Made by a program: the position numbers and the translations under genes
Source of the DNA: an uncultured Serinicoccus sp.
Lineage (GTDB): Bacteria > Actinomycetota > Actinomycetes > Actinomycetales > Dermatophilaceae
NCBI RefSeq assembly: GCF_947487915.1
Contig: NZ_CANKYH010000002.1
Coordinates: 329,172 to 393,171, forward strand
Length of the DNA stretch: 64,000 bases
Reading direction: 5' to 3'
The notes under the pieces: generated by a model
Database searches by the model: none
The model's input: the letters and a program-made list of their open reading frames with translations, nothing else
Told to the model about the DNA's origin: nothing
In this document: positions 32,676-44,377 of the stretch, in pieces
Numbering within the stretch: the first letter of the stretch is position 1
Layout: each line of letters starts with the position of its first letter

Positions 32676-33934
32676 CGGCCCTGCTCCGTGGCCGGGGTGC
32701 GCTGGTGCTCGGCCACGGAAGCCAGGTAGGCCGCGTGGTTGCGGGCCACCTCCGGCACCGAGTCGCCGCCGAACTTCTCCAGCACCGCGTCGGCGAGGAC
32801 GAGCGCGACCATGGCCTCGGCCACCACGCCGGCGGCGGGGACGGCGCACACGTCCGAGCGCTGGTGGATGGCGGTCCCGGCCTCCCCGGTGGCCGTGTCG
32901 ACCGTCCGCAGGGCCCGGGGGACGGTGGAGATCGGCTTCATCGCGGCGCGCACCCGCAGCACCTCGCCGGTGCTCATGCCGCCCTCGGTGCCGCCGCTGC
33001 GCAGGGTGGCCCGGCGGATGAGGCCCGCGTCGTCCCGGTCGATCTCGTCGTGGGCCTCGCTCCCGCGGCGGGCCGCGGTGCGGAAGCCCTCCCCCACCTC
33101 CATCCCCTTGATCGCCTGGATGCCCAGGAGCGCCGCGGCCAGGCGGGCGTCGAGCCGGCGGTCCCAGTGCACGTGCGAGCCCAGGCCGGGGGGCAGGCCG
33201 TAGGCCAGCACCTCGACCACCCCGCCCAGCGTGTCACCGGCCTTCCTCGCGGCGTCCACCTCGGCGACCATCGCAGCGGAGCGCTGGGCGTCGAGGGTGC
33301 GCACCGGGTCGGCGTCGACCCGCTCCACGTCCTCCGGGCGGGGCAGCGACCCCGGGTCCGGCGCGTCGTCGTCGATGCCGGGCACCCCGGCCCGACCGAT
33401 GCTGACGGTGTGGGAGACCAGGCGGACGCCCACGGTCTGGTCGAGGAAGGCGGCCGCCACGGCCCCGAGCGCGACCCGTGCCGCCGTCTCGCGGGCCGAG
33501 GCCCGCTCCAGCACCGGCCGGGCCTCCTCGAACCCGTACTTCGTCATCCCGACGAGGTCGGCGTGCCCCGGCCGGGGGCGGGTCAGCGGACGGTTGCGGG
33601 CGAGCTCCTGCGGCGCCCCGACGTCGTCGGCGCCCTGCAGGTCCGTGTCCTCCACCGGCTCGGGCCCCATGACCGCCTGCCACTTGTGCCACTCCGAGTT
33701 CTCGATCTGCAGCGCGAGCGGCGAGCCGAGCGAGACGCCGTGCCGCAGCCCGCCGAGGAAGTGCAGCCGGTCGGCCTCGAAGCTCATGCGCGCCCCGCGT
33801 CCGTAGCCCAGGCGGCGGCGGGCCAGCGCCCCCTCGACGTCGGCCCGGGCGACCCGCACCCCGGCGGGCAGCCCCTCCAGGACGGCGGTCAGGGCGGGGC
33901 CGTGCGACTCACCGGCGGTCAACCAACGCAGCAT
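32672..33934 (-). CDS. aroC: Chorismate synthase
   Basis: 420 aa from ATG 33934 (an ATG three codons earlier is possible). Signatures [50 protein letters not shown] and [12 protein letters not shown]. Converts EPSP to chorismate with reduced FMN. Starts the aroC-K-B run. Confidence 0.96.
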   Translation of the reverse strand: MLRWLTAGESHGPALTAVLEGLPAGVRVARADVEGALARRRLGYGRGARMSFEADRLHFLGGLRHGVSLGSPLALQIENSEWHKWQAVMGPEPVEDTDLQGADDVGAPQELARNRPLTRPRPGHADLVGMTKYGFEEARPVLERASARETAARVALGAVAAAFLDQTVGVRLVSHTVSIGRAGVPGIDDDAPDPGSLPRPEDVERVDADPVRTLDAQRSAAMVAEVDAARKAGDTLGGVVEVLAYGLPPGLGSHVHWDRRLDARLAAALLGIQAIKGMEVGEGFRTAARRGSEAHDEIDRDDAGLIRRATLRSGGTEGGMSTGEVLRVRAAMKPISTVPRALRTVDTATGEAGTAIHQRSDVCAVPAAGVVAEAMVALVLADAVLEKFGGDSVPEVARNHAAYLASVAEHQRTPATEQGR

Positions 33935-33991
33935 GGCCGCCATCTTCCCACGCGGGCCGGGACCACCCGGCACGCCCCGGACGGGACCGGC

Positions 33992-34711
33992 TCAGGCCAG
34001 CCCGGCCAGCGCGGGACCCCCCAGCAGCAGTCCGACCAGGGCCCCGACCATCATCGCCGGGCCGTAGGCGAAGTCCCCCTTCCAGCTCACCCGGCGGGTG
34101 AGCAGCAGGCCGACGGCGAAGAGGCCACCGACGATGAAGCCGGCGTAGATCCCGAGCATCATCTCGGCCCAGCCGAACCACCCGAGCCCGGTGCCCAGGA
34201 CGGCCGCCAGCTTGACGTCGCCGAGGCCGAGCGCGAGCGAGCCGCGGGCCAGCGAGAGCAGCGCGATGAGCAGGTAGAAACCCCCGGCGGCCAGCCCGGC
34301 CAGGAGCGCCCGCAGGAGCGGCTCGAGACCCCCGCCGACCAGCGCCGCGATCGGCAGCCCCACCAGGAGGGTGCCCATGGTCGGCCACATGATGCGGTCC
34401 GGCAGCCGATGCACGTCGAGGTCCATGGCCGCGAGGCAGACGCACGCCAGCGTGACGAGGAGCAGGGTCGGGGTGAGGACGGCCGCGACCGGCCACCCGG
34501 GCACCGCGTCATCGGGGACCTGCCACACGCGGTGCATCACGGCCGCCGCCGACAGCGCCAGGGCCACCGGAACCCACCACCGCCGTCCCGGGTAGGGCTC
34601 GTCAACCTCGTCCGGCTTGCGGTAGGTCGTCTGCTCCAGCCACCGGGCGACGGGGATGCCGAGGAGCGCCACGACGACCGCGACCAGCGCCGGCAGGACG
34701 AGGTGGCTCAC
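33992..34711 (-). CDS. A24 prepilin peptidase
   Basis: 239 aa with about seven membrane helices. The two catalytic Asp are seen in AAMDLDVHRLPDR and GLGDVKLA. It lacks the N-terminal Cys-rich methyltransferase domain of long PilD proteins, as is common in actinobacteria. It would cleave type IV/Tad prepilin leaders, but no pilin genes are in the window. GTG 34711 overlaps aroE by 4 nt. Confidence 0.9.
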   Translation of the reverse strand: MSHLVLPALVAVVVALLGIPVARWLEQTTYRKPDEVDEPYPGRRWWVPVALALSAAAVMHRVWQVPDDAVPGWPVAAVLTPTLLLVTLACVCLAAMDLDVHRLPDRIMWPTMGTLLVGLPIAALVGGGLEPLLRALLAGLAAGGFYLLIALLSLARGSLALGLGDVKLAAVLGTGLGWFGWAEMMLGIYAGFIVGGLFAVGLLLTRRVSWKGDFAYGPAMMVGALVGLLLGGPALAGLA

Positions 34712-35538
34712 CGCGGCGCCCGCCCCTCGAGCGCGCGCCGCAGGGCCAGGTCCATCGCCGGCGTGGGGGCCTCCCGCCCGGTCATCAGCTCCACCTGCCG
34801 GGCCGCCTGGTGCAGCAGCATCCGCGTTCCCCTCACGACCCGGACCCTACCCTGCGTGGCCTCGGCCACCGCGTCGGCGAAGGGGCTCGGCCAGGGCGCG
34901 TAGCCGACGTCCATGGCGACCGGCCGGTGCGCGCCGCCGTCGCGGACGGGTGGTGCCGGCGTGCCGCCGGGCAGCGTGCTGAGGACCACCTCGGCCGCGT
35001 CGAGGGGTATGCCGTCGGCCAGGCGCCGCACGTGGGTGTCCAGCCCGAGGGACTCCAGCAGCTGCGCGGTCTGCGGCCGCAGCCGGTCGCGGACGAGCAC
35101 CTCCACGACGCGCACGCCGAGCCCCTGCAGCGCCACGAAGGCCGAGCGGGCGGTGGCTCCCCCGCCGAGCACGACCGCCCGGCGCGCATCCTCCAGACCC
35201 GCCTCGAGGAGGGCGGCGCGCAGACCGTCGACGTCGGTGTTGTCGGCATACCACCCCTCGGGCCGGCGGACGAGGGTGTTGGCGGCACCCACGGCGGTGG
35301 CCGAGCCGCCGGCCGCCTGCGCCAGCGCCAGCGCCTCCTCCTTGCCGGGCATGGTGACCGAGAGACCCACCCACTCCGGGCCGAGGCTCTCCACGAACCG
35401 GCCCAGCCCCCCGGCGGGGACCTCGGTCCGGTCGTAGGACCAGTCGCCCAGACCGAGCGCGGCGTAGGCCGCGTGGTGCAGGACCGGCGACAACGAGTGG
35501 GCCACGGGCGAGCCGACGACGCCCGCGCGGGTCAGCAC
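34708..35538 (-). CDS. aroE: Shikimate dehydrogenase
   Basis: 276 aa from GTG 35538. Shikimate-binding SPVAHSLSP, catalytic Lys in VTMPGKEEAL, NTDVDG, and NADP loop VLGGGATARSA. The start overlaps the mltG stop by 7 nt; a GTG at 35562 is an alternative. Normal place after mltG. Confidence 0.93.
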   Translation of the reverse strand: MLTRAGVVGSPVAHSLSPVLHHAAYAALGLGDWSYDRTEVPAGGLGRFVESLGPEWVGLSVTMPGKEEALALAQAAGGSATAVGAANTLVRRPEGWYADNTDVDGLRAALLEAGLEDARRAVVLGGGATARSAFVALQGLGVRVVEVLVRDRLRPQTAQLLESLGLDTHVRRLADGIPLDAAEVVLSTLPGGTPAPPVRDGGAHRPVAMDVGYAPWPSPFADAVAEATQGRVRVVRGTRMLLHQAARQVELMTGREAPTPAMDLALRRALEGRAPR

Positions 35539-36800
35539 TGGTCCGGGTTGTCCTCGCACCACTGGAGGAACTCCTCCTGGTTGACGAGGTGCTCCTCGTA
35601 GGTCTCGGCGAACTTCGTCTCCCCGGTGGAGGGGTCGACGGTGACGAAGTAGACCCAGTCCCCGGGCTCGGGCTCCAGCGCGGCCCGCAGGGCGTCCTCG
35701 CCGGGGCTGTTGATCGGGCCGGGGGGGAGCCCGGGGTGGACGTAGGTGTTGTAGGGGCTGTCGTTGGAGCGTTGCTCCTCGGTGGTCCCCGCGCGACCTC
35801 GCTCCTGGTAGATGAAGTGGACGGTGGAATCCATCTGCATGAAGCCGTTGGTCTCCGAGTTGCCCTCGATGCGGTTCTCCATGACCCGCGCGATCCGGGG
35901 CAGGTCCTCGGCGAACTGACCCTCGCCCTGCACGATGCTGGCCTTGATGACCACCTCGCGCAGGTCCTCGTCGGGGATGCCGAGCTCGTCGTAGACCCGG
36001 ACGCCCTGGTCGACCATGGCCTGCAGCTGCTCGGCGGGGGTGCTGTCCGGGGCGAAGTCGTAGGTGCTGGGGTAGAGGAACCCCTCGAGCTCACCCTCGG
36101 CCGCGGCCGGCAGCTCCAGGTCGGCGGGGTCGACCGCCTCGTAGTCGGCGACCTCGTGGCCGGTGCCCTCGGCCAGCACGGTGAAGGTCTCGTCGACCCA
36201 GAGTCCCTCGCGCACCGTGACCCCGCTGAACTCCCGGTACTCCGGGTCCAGCAGGCGCCCCAGGGCCGCCTCCGAGCTCATCTGGTTGGCCATGCGGTAG
36301 GTGCCCGGCTGGATGGCCGCCGAGTCCGGGTCGGCCTGCAGGGCCGCGGAGAAGGCCGAGACCGACCCGACGACGTCCTCCTCGACGAGGATCTGGGCGA
36401 TGTCGGCACCGGCCGCACCACGGGGGATCTCCACCAGGACCTCACCGCTGCCCTCGCCCTCGTAGTCGGCGGTGGAGACGTCGTCGCCGGCCGCGAGGTC
36501 GGGCACCAGCGAGCGCACCGAGCCGAAGGAGTAGACCGCGGCCACGAGGACGACCACGCCGGCCAGGCCCAGGGCGAGAATCACGAGCCAGGGGTTGCGC
36601 CGGTGCCGGCGACGCGGGTGGTCGTGGTGGTGGTCGTCGTGGTACTCGTGGGGCTCGGGCTCGCCCGGGTCGAGCACGTGGTCGGCCAACGACTCGTCGT
36701 GGTGCCGGTCACCGCGCAACCTGAGCACGTCGTCGTCGAAGCGGGCACCGACACCTCGGGCGTCGTGCTCGTCCCAGTCTTCCTCGGGCGGCTGGCTCAT
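35532..36800 (-). CDS. mltG: Endolytic transglycosylase MltG
   Basis: 422 aa. A long acidic cytoplasmic N-terminus contains a His/Asp-rich stretch (about 50-66, HEYHDDHHHDHPRRRHRR), then one membrane helix (about 72-94) and the extracellular YceG domain. The catalytic region reads ASIVQGEGQ where many MltG have ASIVEKE; a Glu remains. YNTYVHPGLPPGPINSPG is the conserved C-terminal block. Cleaves nascent glycan strands to set chain length. ATG 36800 overlaps ruvX by 4 nt. Confidence 0.92.
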   Translation of the reverse strand: MSQPPEEDWDEHDARGVGARFDDDVLRLRGDRHHDESLADHVLDPGEPEPHEYHDDHHHDHPRRRHRRNPWLVILALGLAGVVVLVAAVYSFGSVRSLVPDLAAGDDVSTADYEGEGSGEVLVEIPRGAAGADIAQILVEEDVVGSVSAFSAALQADPDSAAIQPGTYRMANQMSSEAALGRLLDPEYREFSGVTVREGLWVDETFTVLAEGTGHEVADYEAVDPADLELPAAAEGELEGFLYPSTYDFAPDSTPAEQLQAMVDQGVRVYDELGIPDEDLREVVIKASIVQGEGQFAEDLPRIARVMENRIEGNSETNGFMQMDSTVHFIYQERGRAGTTEEQRSNDSPYNTYVHPGLPPGPINSPGEDALRAALEPEPGDWVYFVTVDPSTGETKFAETYEEHLVNQEEFLQWCEDNPDQC

Positions 36801-37332
36801 GTGGCGTCCTTCGCGTCAGGGTCGCGAGACCGTCGTGCCCGGGGCTTCTTGCGCGCCGTCAGGGGGGCGCCGGCGGGACGGCCGGCTCGGCGTGAGTCCA
36901 GGGCGGCCTGGAGGATGAGCACGGCGGCGACCTGGTCCACGACGCCACGCTGCTCGCGCCCCGGGACACCGCTGCCGTGCAGCGCCCGGTGGGCGTCGAC
37001 CGTGGACATGCGCTCGTCCCAGAGCCGTACCGGCACCTCCAGGCACCGTTGCAGCCGCTCAGCGTACCGGCGAGCACGCTGTGCCGCCACTCGCTCGGTC
37101 CCGTCGAGCGAGCGCGGCATCCCCACGACCACGAGGACGGCGCCGCGACGTCGCGCCTCGTCGGCGATCTCCTCCAGGTCTGCGGACCCCTCGTGGTCCC
37201 GGCGCAGGGTGGCGACCGGGTGGGCGAGCATACCGAGGGGGTCGGAGGCGGCGAGGCCGACGCGGACCTCGCCGACGTCGACGCCGAGCAGCACGCCGGG
37301 CGCGACGCCCGGTCGGTCCTCCGCCACCGAGC

Positions 37333-37336
<4 letters not shown>
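36797..37336 (-). CDS. ruvX: RuvX/YqgF Holliday-junction resolvase-like protein
   Basis: 179 aa from ATG 37336. LLGVDVGEVRVGLAASD and VVVGMPRSLDG at the N-terminus, LWDERMSTVDAHRAL and VDQVAAVLILQAALD later: RNase H fold with the usual acidic residues. Linked to pre-16S rRNA 5' maturation and/or recombination. Overlaps alaS by 4 nt, the classic alaS-ruvX-mltG-aroE order. Confidence 0.95.
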
Positions 37337-40026
<2,690 letters not shown>

Positions 40027-40080
40027 GATCTCCTCGTAGGCCCGGCGACAGGGGGCGCCGGCGGTGCGATGGGCTCATCC

Positions 40081-40086
40081 ACTCTA
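40081..40086 (-). promoter_or_regulatory. Candidate -10 element of alaS
   Basis: TAGAGT on the minus strand, 54 nt before the alaS ATG; a GAGGAG Shine-Dalgarno is close to the start. The -35 is unclear. Confidence 0.35.
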
Positions 40087-40103
40087 GACGACCCCACCGG
40101 CAC

Positions 40104-40120
40104 GGGCCGAACTCCGGCCC
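40104..40120 (-). terminator. Hairpin between rarA and alaS
   Basis: GGGCCG...CGGCCC, six-bp GC stem with a 5-nt loop, 18 nt after the rarA stop and upstream of the alaS -10. No T-run. Confidence 0.45.
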
Positions 40121-40137
40121 CACCGGCCACGGCCGCC

Positions 40138-41526
40138 TCAGCCCCCGCGGATGATCCGCCGCAGCTCGCGCCAGCGAGGGCCGAGGCGTTCCTCCCAGCC
40201 GCGCGTGCTGGGCTGGTAGTAGTCGGCGTCGGCCAGGTCCTCCGGGAGGAACTGCTGCTCGCCCACCCCGGCGGGCTCGTCGTGGGTGTAGCGGTAACCC
40301 TCGCCGTGACCGAGGCGGGTGGCACCGGCATACCCGGTGCCCCGCAGGTGCGGCGGGACCGGGCCGCCCCTGCCGGCCCGCACGTCGGCGATCGCGGCGT
40401 TGACGGCCGCGTAGGCCGCGTTGGACTTGGGCGCCAACGCGTTGTGCACCACGGCCTGGGCGAGGATGATCCGCGCCTCGGGCATCCCGATCTGCGCCAC
40501 GGCGTGCATCGCCGCCACCGCGGTCTGCAGCGCCGTCGGGTCGCCCAGACCGACGTCCTCGCTGGCCGCGATGACGATGCGCCGGGCGATGAAGCGTGGG
40601 TCCTCCCCCGCCTCCAGCTGCCGCGCGAGGTAGTGCAGGGCCGCGTCGACGTCGGAGCCGCGCATGGACTTGATGAAGGCGCTGGCGACGTCGTAGTGCT
40701 GGTCACCCGCGCGGTCGTAGCGCACGGCCGCCTGGGCCATCGCCTGCTCGACCTGCGCGAGGGCGATCTCGACGACGTCGTCCTCGCGGCCCGCCGGGCG
40801 GTCGTCGGCGGCCACCCCGGCAGCCGCCTCCAGGGTCGTGAGCGCCCGGCGGGCGTCTCCCCCGGCCATCCGGACGACGTGCTCGGTGGCCTCGTCCCCC
40901 AGGGTGAACGCCCCGCCCAGCCCGCGCTCGTCGACGAGCGCGCGGGCGAGGACCCCGCGCACGTCCGCGTCGTCGAGCGAGGTCAGCGTGACCAGGACCG
41001 ATCGCGAGAGCAGCGGGGCGATGATGGAGAAGGACGGGTTCTCGGTGGTCGCGGCCACGAGGATGACGGTGCGGTTCTCCACGCCCGGGAGGAGGGCGTC
41101 CTGCTGCGCCTTGGTGAAGCGGTGGATCTCGTCGAGGAAGAGCACCGTCTGCCGGCCGTGCAGGGAGCGCTCCTGCACCGCGCGGTCCATCACCGCCCGG
41201 ACGTCCTTGACGCCGGCGGTGACGGCGGAGAGCTCCACGAAGGTGCGCTCGGCAGCCTGGGCGACCAGGTGCGCCAGCGTCGTCTTGCCGGTGCCCGGCG
41301 GACCCCAGAGGATCGCCGACAGCGGTCCGGCGGCGCCACCGGACCCCTCGATGAGCCGCCGCAGCGGTGAGCCGGGGCGCAGCGCCTCGCGCTGGCCGAC
41401 GACCTCCTCCAGCGAGCGCGGGCGCATGCGGAGCGCGAGCGGGGCCAGCAGCGCACCGCTGGCGTCGCCCGCGCCGCCGGCCGCACCGACGGCGGGGTCC
41501 GCGGCGGAGGTGAAGAGGTCGGACAC
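40138..41526 (-). CDS. rarA: Replication-associated recombination protein RarA (MgsA)
   Basis: 462 aa from GTG 41526. AAA+ ATPase: Walker [11 protein letters not shown], Walker [11 protein letters not shown], sensor TTENPSF, and the RarA C-terminal domain with [14 protein letters not shown]. Acts at stalled forks with SSB. Start is 18 nt from the divergent acetyltransferase start; a TAGCCT (41534-41539) could be its -10 for leaderless mRNA. Confidence 0.95.
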   Translation of the reverse strand: MSDLFTSAADPAVGAAGGAGDASGALLAPLALRMRPRSLEEVVGQREALRPGSPLRRLIEGSGGAAGPLSAILWGPPGTGKTTLAHLVAQAAERTFVELSAVTAGVKDVRAVMDRAVQERSLHGRQTVLFLDEIHRFTKAQQDALLPGVENRTVILVAATTENPSFSIIAPLLSRSVLVTLTSLDDADVRGVLARALVDERGLGGAFTLGDEATEHVVRMAGGDARRALTTLEAAAGVAADDRPAGREDDVVEIALAQVEQAMAQAAVRYDRAGDQHYDVASAFIKSMRGSDVDAALHYLARQLEAGEDPRFIARRIVIAASEDVGLGDPTALQTAVAAMHAVAQIGMPEARIILAQAVVHNALAPKSNAAYAAVNAAIADVRAGRGGPVPPHLRGTGYAGATRLGHGEGYRYTHDEPAGVGEQQFLPEDLADADYYQPSTRGWEERLGPRWRELRRIIRGG

Positions 41527-41544
41527 GCATGTCAGGCTAACGCC

Positions 41545-42309
41545 GTGGACCGACTCACCTCGCACGCCGAGCTGCTGTCGCTGTCCGGGGACGACCCCTG
41601 GGTGCGGTGGGCGCTCCCCGACCCGTTGCAGGGCGAGGTATGGGTGCACGACGGGGTGGCGCTCGTGCAGCGGCTCGGTCCTCGGCCGGGGTTCTGGGTG
41701 GCGCCGCTGCGAGGACGGGGCACGACCACGGAGTCAGGGCGGGTGCGCACGGCGCTGACCCAGCTGCGGCAGGGCGGTCACCTGCAGCGGCTCGGGGCCC
41801 GGGCGGTGTCCGTCCCCCAGGAGCACGCCGAGGTCGCGCACGCCGTCCTGGACCTGGGCGACGGAGGCGACTGGGACTGGATGTGGACCACCTCGCAGCC
41901 GGCCGTCGACGCGCGCGAGCGTGACGTCATACCTCTGGACGACCGGCGCGACGCCGCCGAGCTCGAGCACTTCACCCGGGAGCACAACCCACGCGTGTGG
42001 ACCGAGATCGGCACCGGCCGCGTGCACCACTGGGTCGGCGTCCGGGGCCCCGACGGAGGCCTGGTCGCGGTCGGCGGGGCCGAGCGGGAGGCGACGGGGG
42101 TGCCGCACCTGGCCGGCATCGTCACCGCCGCTCCGCACCGTGGCGCCGGGCTCGCCACGGTCGTCAGCGCGGCGCTGACCCGGTGGGCGCTGGCCGGCCA
42201 CGGGGCCTGCACCCTCGGCATGTTCAGCGACAACACCGCGGCTCGGAGGGTGTATGCGCGCCTCGGCTTCGGCACCGCCCGCGCCTGGCACTCCCGGATG
42301 TTGGTCTGA
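41545..42309 (+). CDS. GNAT-family N-acetyltransferase
   Basis: 254 aa from GTG 41545. The C-terminal half holds the acetyl-CoA motif [20 protein letters not shown] and [20 protein letters not shown]; the N-terminal half (1-120) is a divergent, Trp-containing domain without a clear family. Substrate unknown. First plus-strand gene after 40 kb of minus-strand genes. Its 3' end is duplicated just downstream. Confidence 0.85.
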   Translation: MDRLTSHAELLSLSGDDPWVRWALPDPLQGEVWVHDGVALVQRLGPRPGFWVAPLRGRGTTTESGRVRTALTQLRQGGHLQRLGARAVSVPQEHAEVAHAVLDLGDGGDWDWMWTTSQPAVDARERDVIPLDDRRDAAELEHFTREHNPRVWTEIGTGRVHHWVGVRGPDGGLVAVGGAEREATGVPHLAGIVTAAPHRGAGLATVVSAALTRWALAGHGACTLGMFSDNTAARRVYARLGFGTARAWHSRMLV

Positions 42310-42380
42310 GGCGCCCAGGTCGCATACGTCCGACCCTCCCGGATGCCGACCCGCGGCGCCGAGGTCGCGCGCGCTGCGCT
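42291..42380 (+). repeat. Degenerate 45-bp tandem duplication over the acetyltransferase stop
   Basis: CTCCCGGATG followed 9 nt later by GGCGCCNAGGTCGC occurs at 42291 and again at 42336. The first copy includes the stop codon. Probably an old replication-slippage event. Confidence 0.6.
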
Positions 42381-42450
42381 GCCCACCGTGCCGGCCAGCC
42401 GTGCCCGCCGAGCCCGCGCCTCCCAGCCCCCTCGTGACCTTTCGGCACCT

Positions 42451-42556
42451 GCCCCTGCTTCTCCGTGTGATGTCCTGCTGACACACCAACCGTCACCCAA
42501 GTCCTGATGCAGAACTGTCACCGATGTCCTGAGACATCACAGCCCTTGCTTCTCCG
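42451..42556. mobile_element. 76-bp IS-end/MITE-like remnant with flanking direct repeats
   Basis: A 76-bp core (42466-42541) is bounded by 9-bp inverted repeats TGTGATGTC / GACATCACA and flanked by 15-bp direct repeats differing at one base: GCCCCTGCTTCTCCG (42451-42465) and GCCCTTGCTTCTCCG (42542-42556). Inside, GTCACCCAAGTCCTGA and GTCACCGATGTCCTGA repeat each other. Such GATGTCCTGA ends resemble those of actinobacterial IS481-type elements (from memory). No transposase remains. It stops 6 bp before the HNH promoter. Confidence 0.6.
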
Positions 42557-42562
42557 CGGGGC

Positions 42563-42591
42563 TTGACAATCGAACAGATGTTCGATATGAT
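42563..42591 (+). promoter_or_regulatory. Consensus promoter of the HNH gene
   Basis: TTGACA (42563-42568), exactly 17 nt, TATGAT (42586-42591). This near-perfect vegetative promoter predicts RNA starting near 42598. It argues against using the in-frame TTG at 42563 as start codon. Confidence 0.85.
42570..42585. promoter_or_regulatory. LexA (SOS) box
   Basis: TCGAAC-AGAT-GTTCGA, a full match to the actinobacterial LexA consensus TCGAAC(N4)GTTCGA, filling the spacer between -35 and -10. LexA bound here would exclude RNA polymerase, so the HNH gene should be induced by DNA damage. Confidence 0.88.
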
Positions 42592-42622
42592 GGACGAAGC
42601 AACCATCGAGGGGGTGGGGGAC

Positions 42623-44254
42623 ATGGCGACATCGGTAACATCGACGAAGCGGCCGGTGGAGGGAGACGGGCCGGCGGGTCGTGCCGAGATCCGCGCACTG
42701 GCGGGTCGCCTCGCGCTCCCTCGCCCGGACGCGTCGGACGCCGAGCGCCTCGAGCTCATCCGCGCGCTGGAGGACCTCAACCGCGCGTCCGCCGCCGCGC
42801 ACGCGGTGCTCTCGGACGAGTTCGACCGGTCCCAGCGGCAGCAACAGGAGGCCGACGGGGTCGCTGCCGCCAACGTCGGATCGGGAGTCGCGGACGACCT
42901 CGCCCTGGCGGGCAAGGTCTCCCCTGCCCGGTCCTCGAACCGCCTGGCCTGCTCCCGGGCCCTGGCCCGGGAGATGCCCCGCACCCTGGCCGCCCTGGCG
43001 GAGGGCGTGATCGACGCCCATCAGGCCGAGGTCGTCACCCGGGCCACGACCTGCCTGTCGCCTGCGGACCGTCGGCTCGTCGACGAGCAGCTCGTCGGTC
43101 AGCTCGCCGGCCTGTCCACGAGACAGCTGCGCGCCACGGTGACCGCGCTCGTCTACGAGCTGGACCCCCAGGCCCACGTGCGGCGGGCAGCCAGGGCGGC
43201 CGAGGACGCCTACGTGTCGGTGCGCCCCGCACCGGACGTCATGTGCGTCATCTCCGCGATGCTGCCGGCGGCCCAGGGGGTGGCGGTCTACGCCGCGCTC
43301 AAGCGCCACGCCGAGCTGGTCCGCGCCTCGGGGGACGAGCGCACCCAGGGCAGGATCATGGCCGACACGCTCTATGCCAACGTCACCGGGCGTGACCCCG
43401 TGGCACTGCCGGACATCGACCTCAGCCTCGTCATGACCGACGCCTCGCTCATGGCGGGGGACACCGTGGCGGCCCATCTCGACGGCTACGGCCCGCTCCC
43501 CGCGCAGACGGCACGCGACCTGCTGACCCCCTCGCCGGGGCGGGCCGCCGACCCGCCGCCTGCGACGGCGCCTGCCGACACCGCTGGCGCGCCGGAGCCG
43601 ACGACCCACCGCCAGGCTGGCGGCGACGTCTGCCCGGAGGGGTCGCGCTGCCCCGCCTGGTCGTGCCCGCTGCCCCACGGCGCCACGGGCTCGGAAGGCG
43701 CGTCGCCGGACAGAGGTGCCTCGCCGACTGCACGGGGCGCCGACCTGGGCGTGCACCCGCCTGCCGGCCCCGACGCCGCCGACGTGGCTGCGGCGCGGGT
43801 CTTCGTCCGCCGGCTCTACGCCGACCCGTTGACCGGGGAGGTCTTCGCCCGGGACACCCGGCGCCGACTCTTCAGCGAGGCCCAACGGGCGCTGATCGTC
43901 AGCCGGGACCGCTACTGCCGGACGCCGTGGTGCGGGGCGCCCATCCGGCACATCGACCACCGGGTGCGGCACCGCGACGGCGGTTCGACGTCCATCCACA
44001 ACGGCCAGGGGCTGTGCCAGCGGTGCAACCAGGGACGGGAGCGACCGCGGCAGGCCGCCGTGCCGCCGACTCTCTATCTCCGCCCGGGTGCGGTGCTGCC
44101 GAGGACCTCACCGGCCGCCGCCGAGGGCCGGCACCCGACAGCCGCCGAGGGCCGCCTCCCCACAGCCGCCGCCGAGGGCCGCCGGCCGACAGCCACCACC
44201 AAGGGCCGGCACCCGAGGCCGGCAGCCCGGACCCGAGGTCCAGCGCCTCCCTGA
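42623..44254 (+). CDS. DUF222 / HNH endonuclease protein (13E12 repeat family)
   Basis: 543 aa from ATG 42623, after a G-rich Shine-Dalgarno. The N-terminal DUF222 region (about 15-300) is helical; the HNH domain lies at about 415-480 (YCRTPWCGAPIRHIDHRVRH ... NGQGLCQRCNQ) with paired Cys and the catalytic His. A low-complexity Pro/Ala/Glu stretch (about 310-385) separates them. The C-terminus has four AAEGR.PT repeats. Many actinobacteria carry several such genes; in M. tuberculosis some are LexA-controlled. The biological role is unknown. Confidence 0.9.
   Translation: MATSVTSTKRPVEGDGPAGRAEIRALAGRLALPRPDASDAERLELIRALEDLNRASAAAHAVLSDEFDRSQRQQQEADGVAAANVGSGVADDLALAGKVSPARSSNRLACSRALAREMPRTLAALAEGVIDAHQAEVVTRATTCLSPADRRLVDEQLVGQLAGLSTRQLRATVTALVYELDPQAHVRRAARAAEDAYVSVRPAPDVMCVISAMLPAAQGVAVYAALKRHAELVRASGDERTQGRIMADTLYANVTGRDPVALPDIDLSLVMTDASLMAGDTVAAHLDGYGPLPAQTARDLLTPSPGRAADPPPATAPADTAGAPEPTTHRQAGGDVCPEGSRCPAWSCPLPHGATGSEGASPDRGASPTARGADLGVHPPAGPDAADVAAARVFVRRLYADPLTGEVFARDTRRRLFSEAQRALIVSRDRYCRTPWCGAPIRHIDHRVRHRDGGSTSIHNGQGLCQRCNQGRERPRQAAVPPTLYLRPGAVLPRTSPAAAEGRHPTAAEGRLPTAAAEGRRPTATTKGRHPRPAARTRGPAPP
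44113..44213 (+). repeat. Degenerate 24-30-bp repeats in the HNH C-terminus
   Basis: Four copies of ACAGCCGCCGAGGGCCGGC-like sequence, coding for AEGR(H/L/R)PT units at the protein end. Confidence 0.75.
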
Positions 44255-44305
44255 CCTGCTCCACGCGCGTGCCCGCGTCCGGCCGCGACGCGACCGGCCG
44301 ACCGG

Positions 44306-44366
44306 GCAGTCGCCGAGCAGTCGCCGGGCAGTCGCCGAGCAGTCGCCGGGCGGTCGCCGAGCAGTG
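44306..44366. repeat. 11-bp tandem repeat between convergent genes
   Basis: GCAGTCGCCGA / GCAGTCGCCGG alternate about five and a half times at 44306, 44317, 44328, 44339, 44350 and 44361. It lies between the ends of the HNH gene and aspS and close to the aspS stop. No other feature is seen between 44255 and 44377. Confidence 0.85.
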
Positions 44367-44377
44367 CCGCTCAGTCC

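Noticed and set aside
32675..32849. Longer aroK start upstream
   Set aside because: The extra sequence overlaps aroC, is Arg/Gly-rich and not family-like; GTG 32675 gives the P-loop at the normal distance and a GTGA overlap.
40027..40137. T-box leader before alaS
   Set aside because: No GGTGG.ACCGCG motif or Stem I; the gap is too short.
42563..42622. In-frame TTG at 42563 as start of the HNH gene
   Set aside because: The TTG is part of a perfect -35 box, and the following 'codons' are the LexA box and -10; the ATG at 42623 has a ribosome site.
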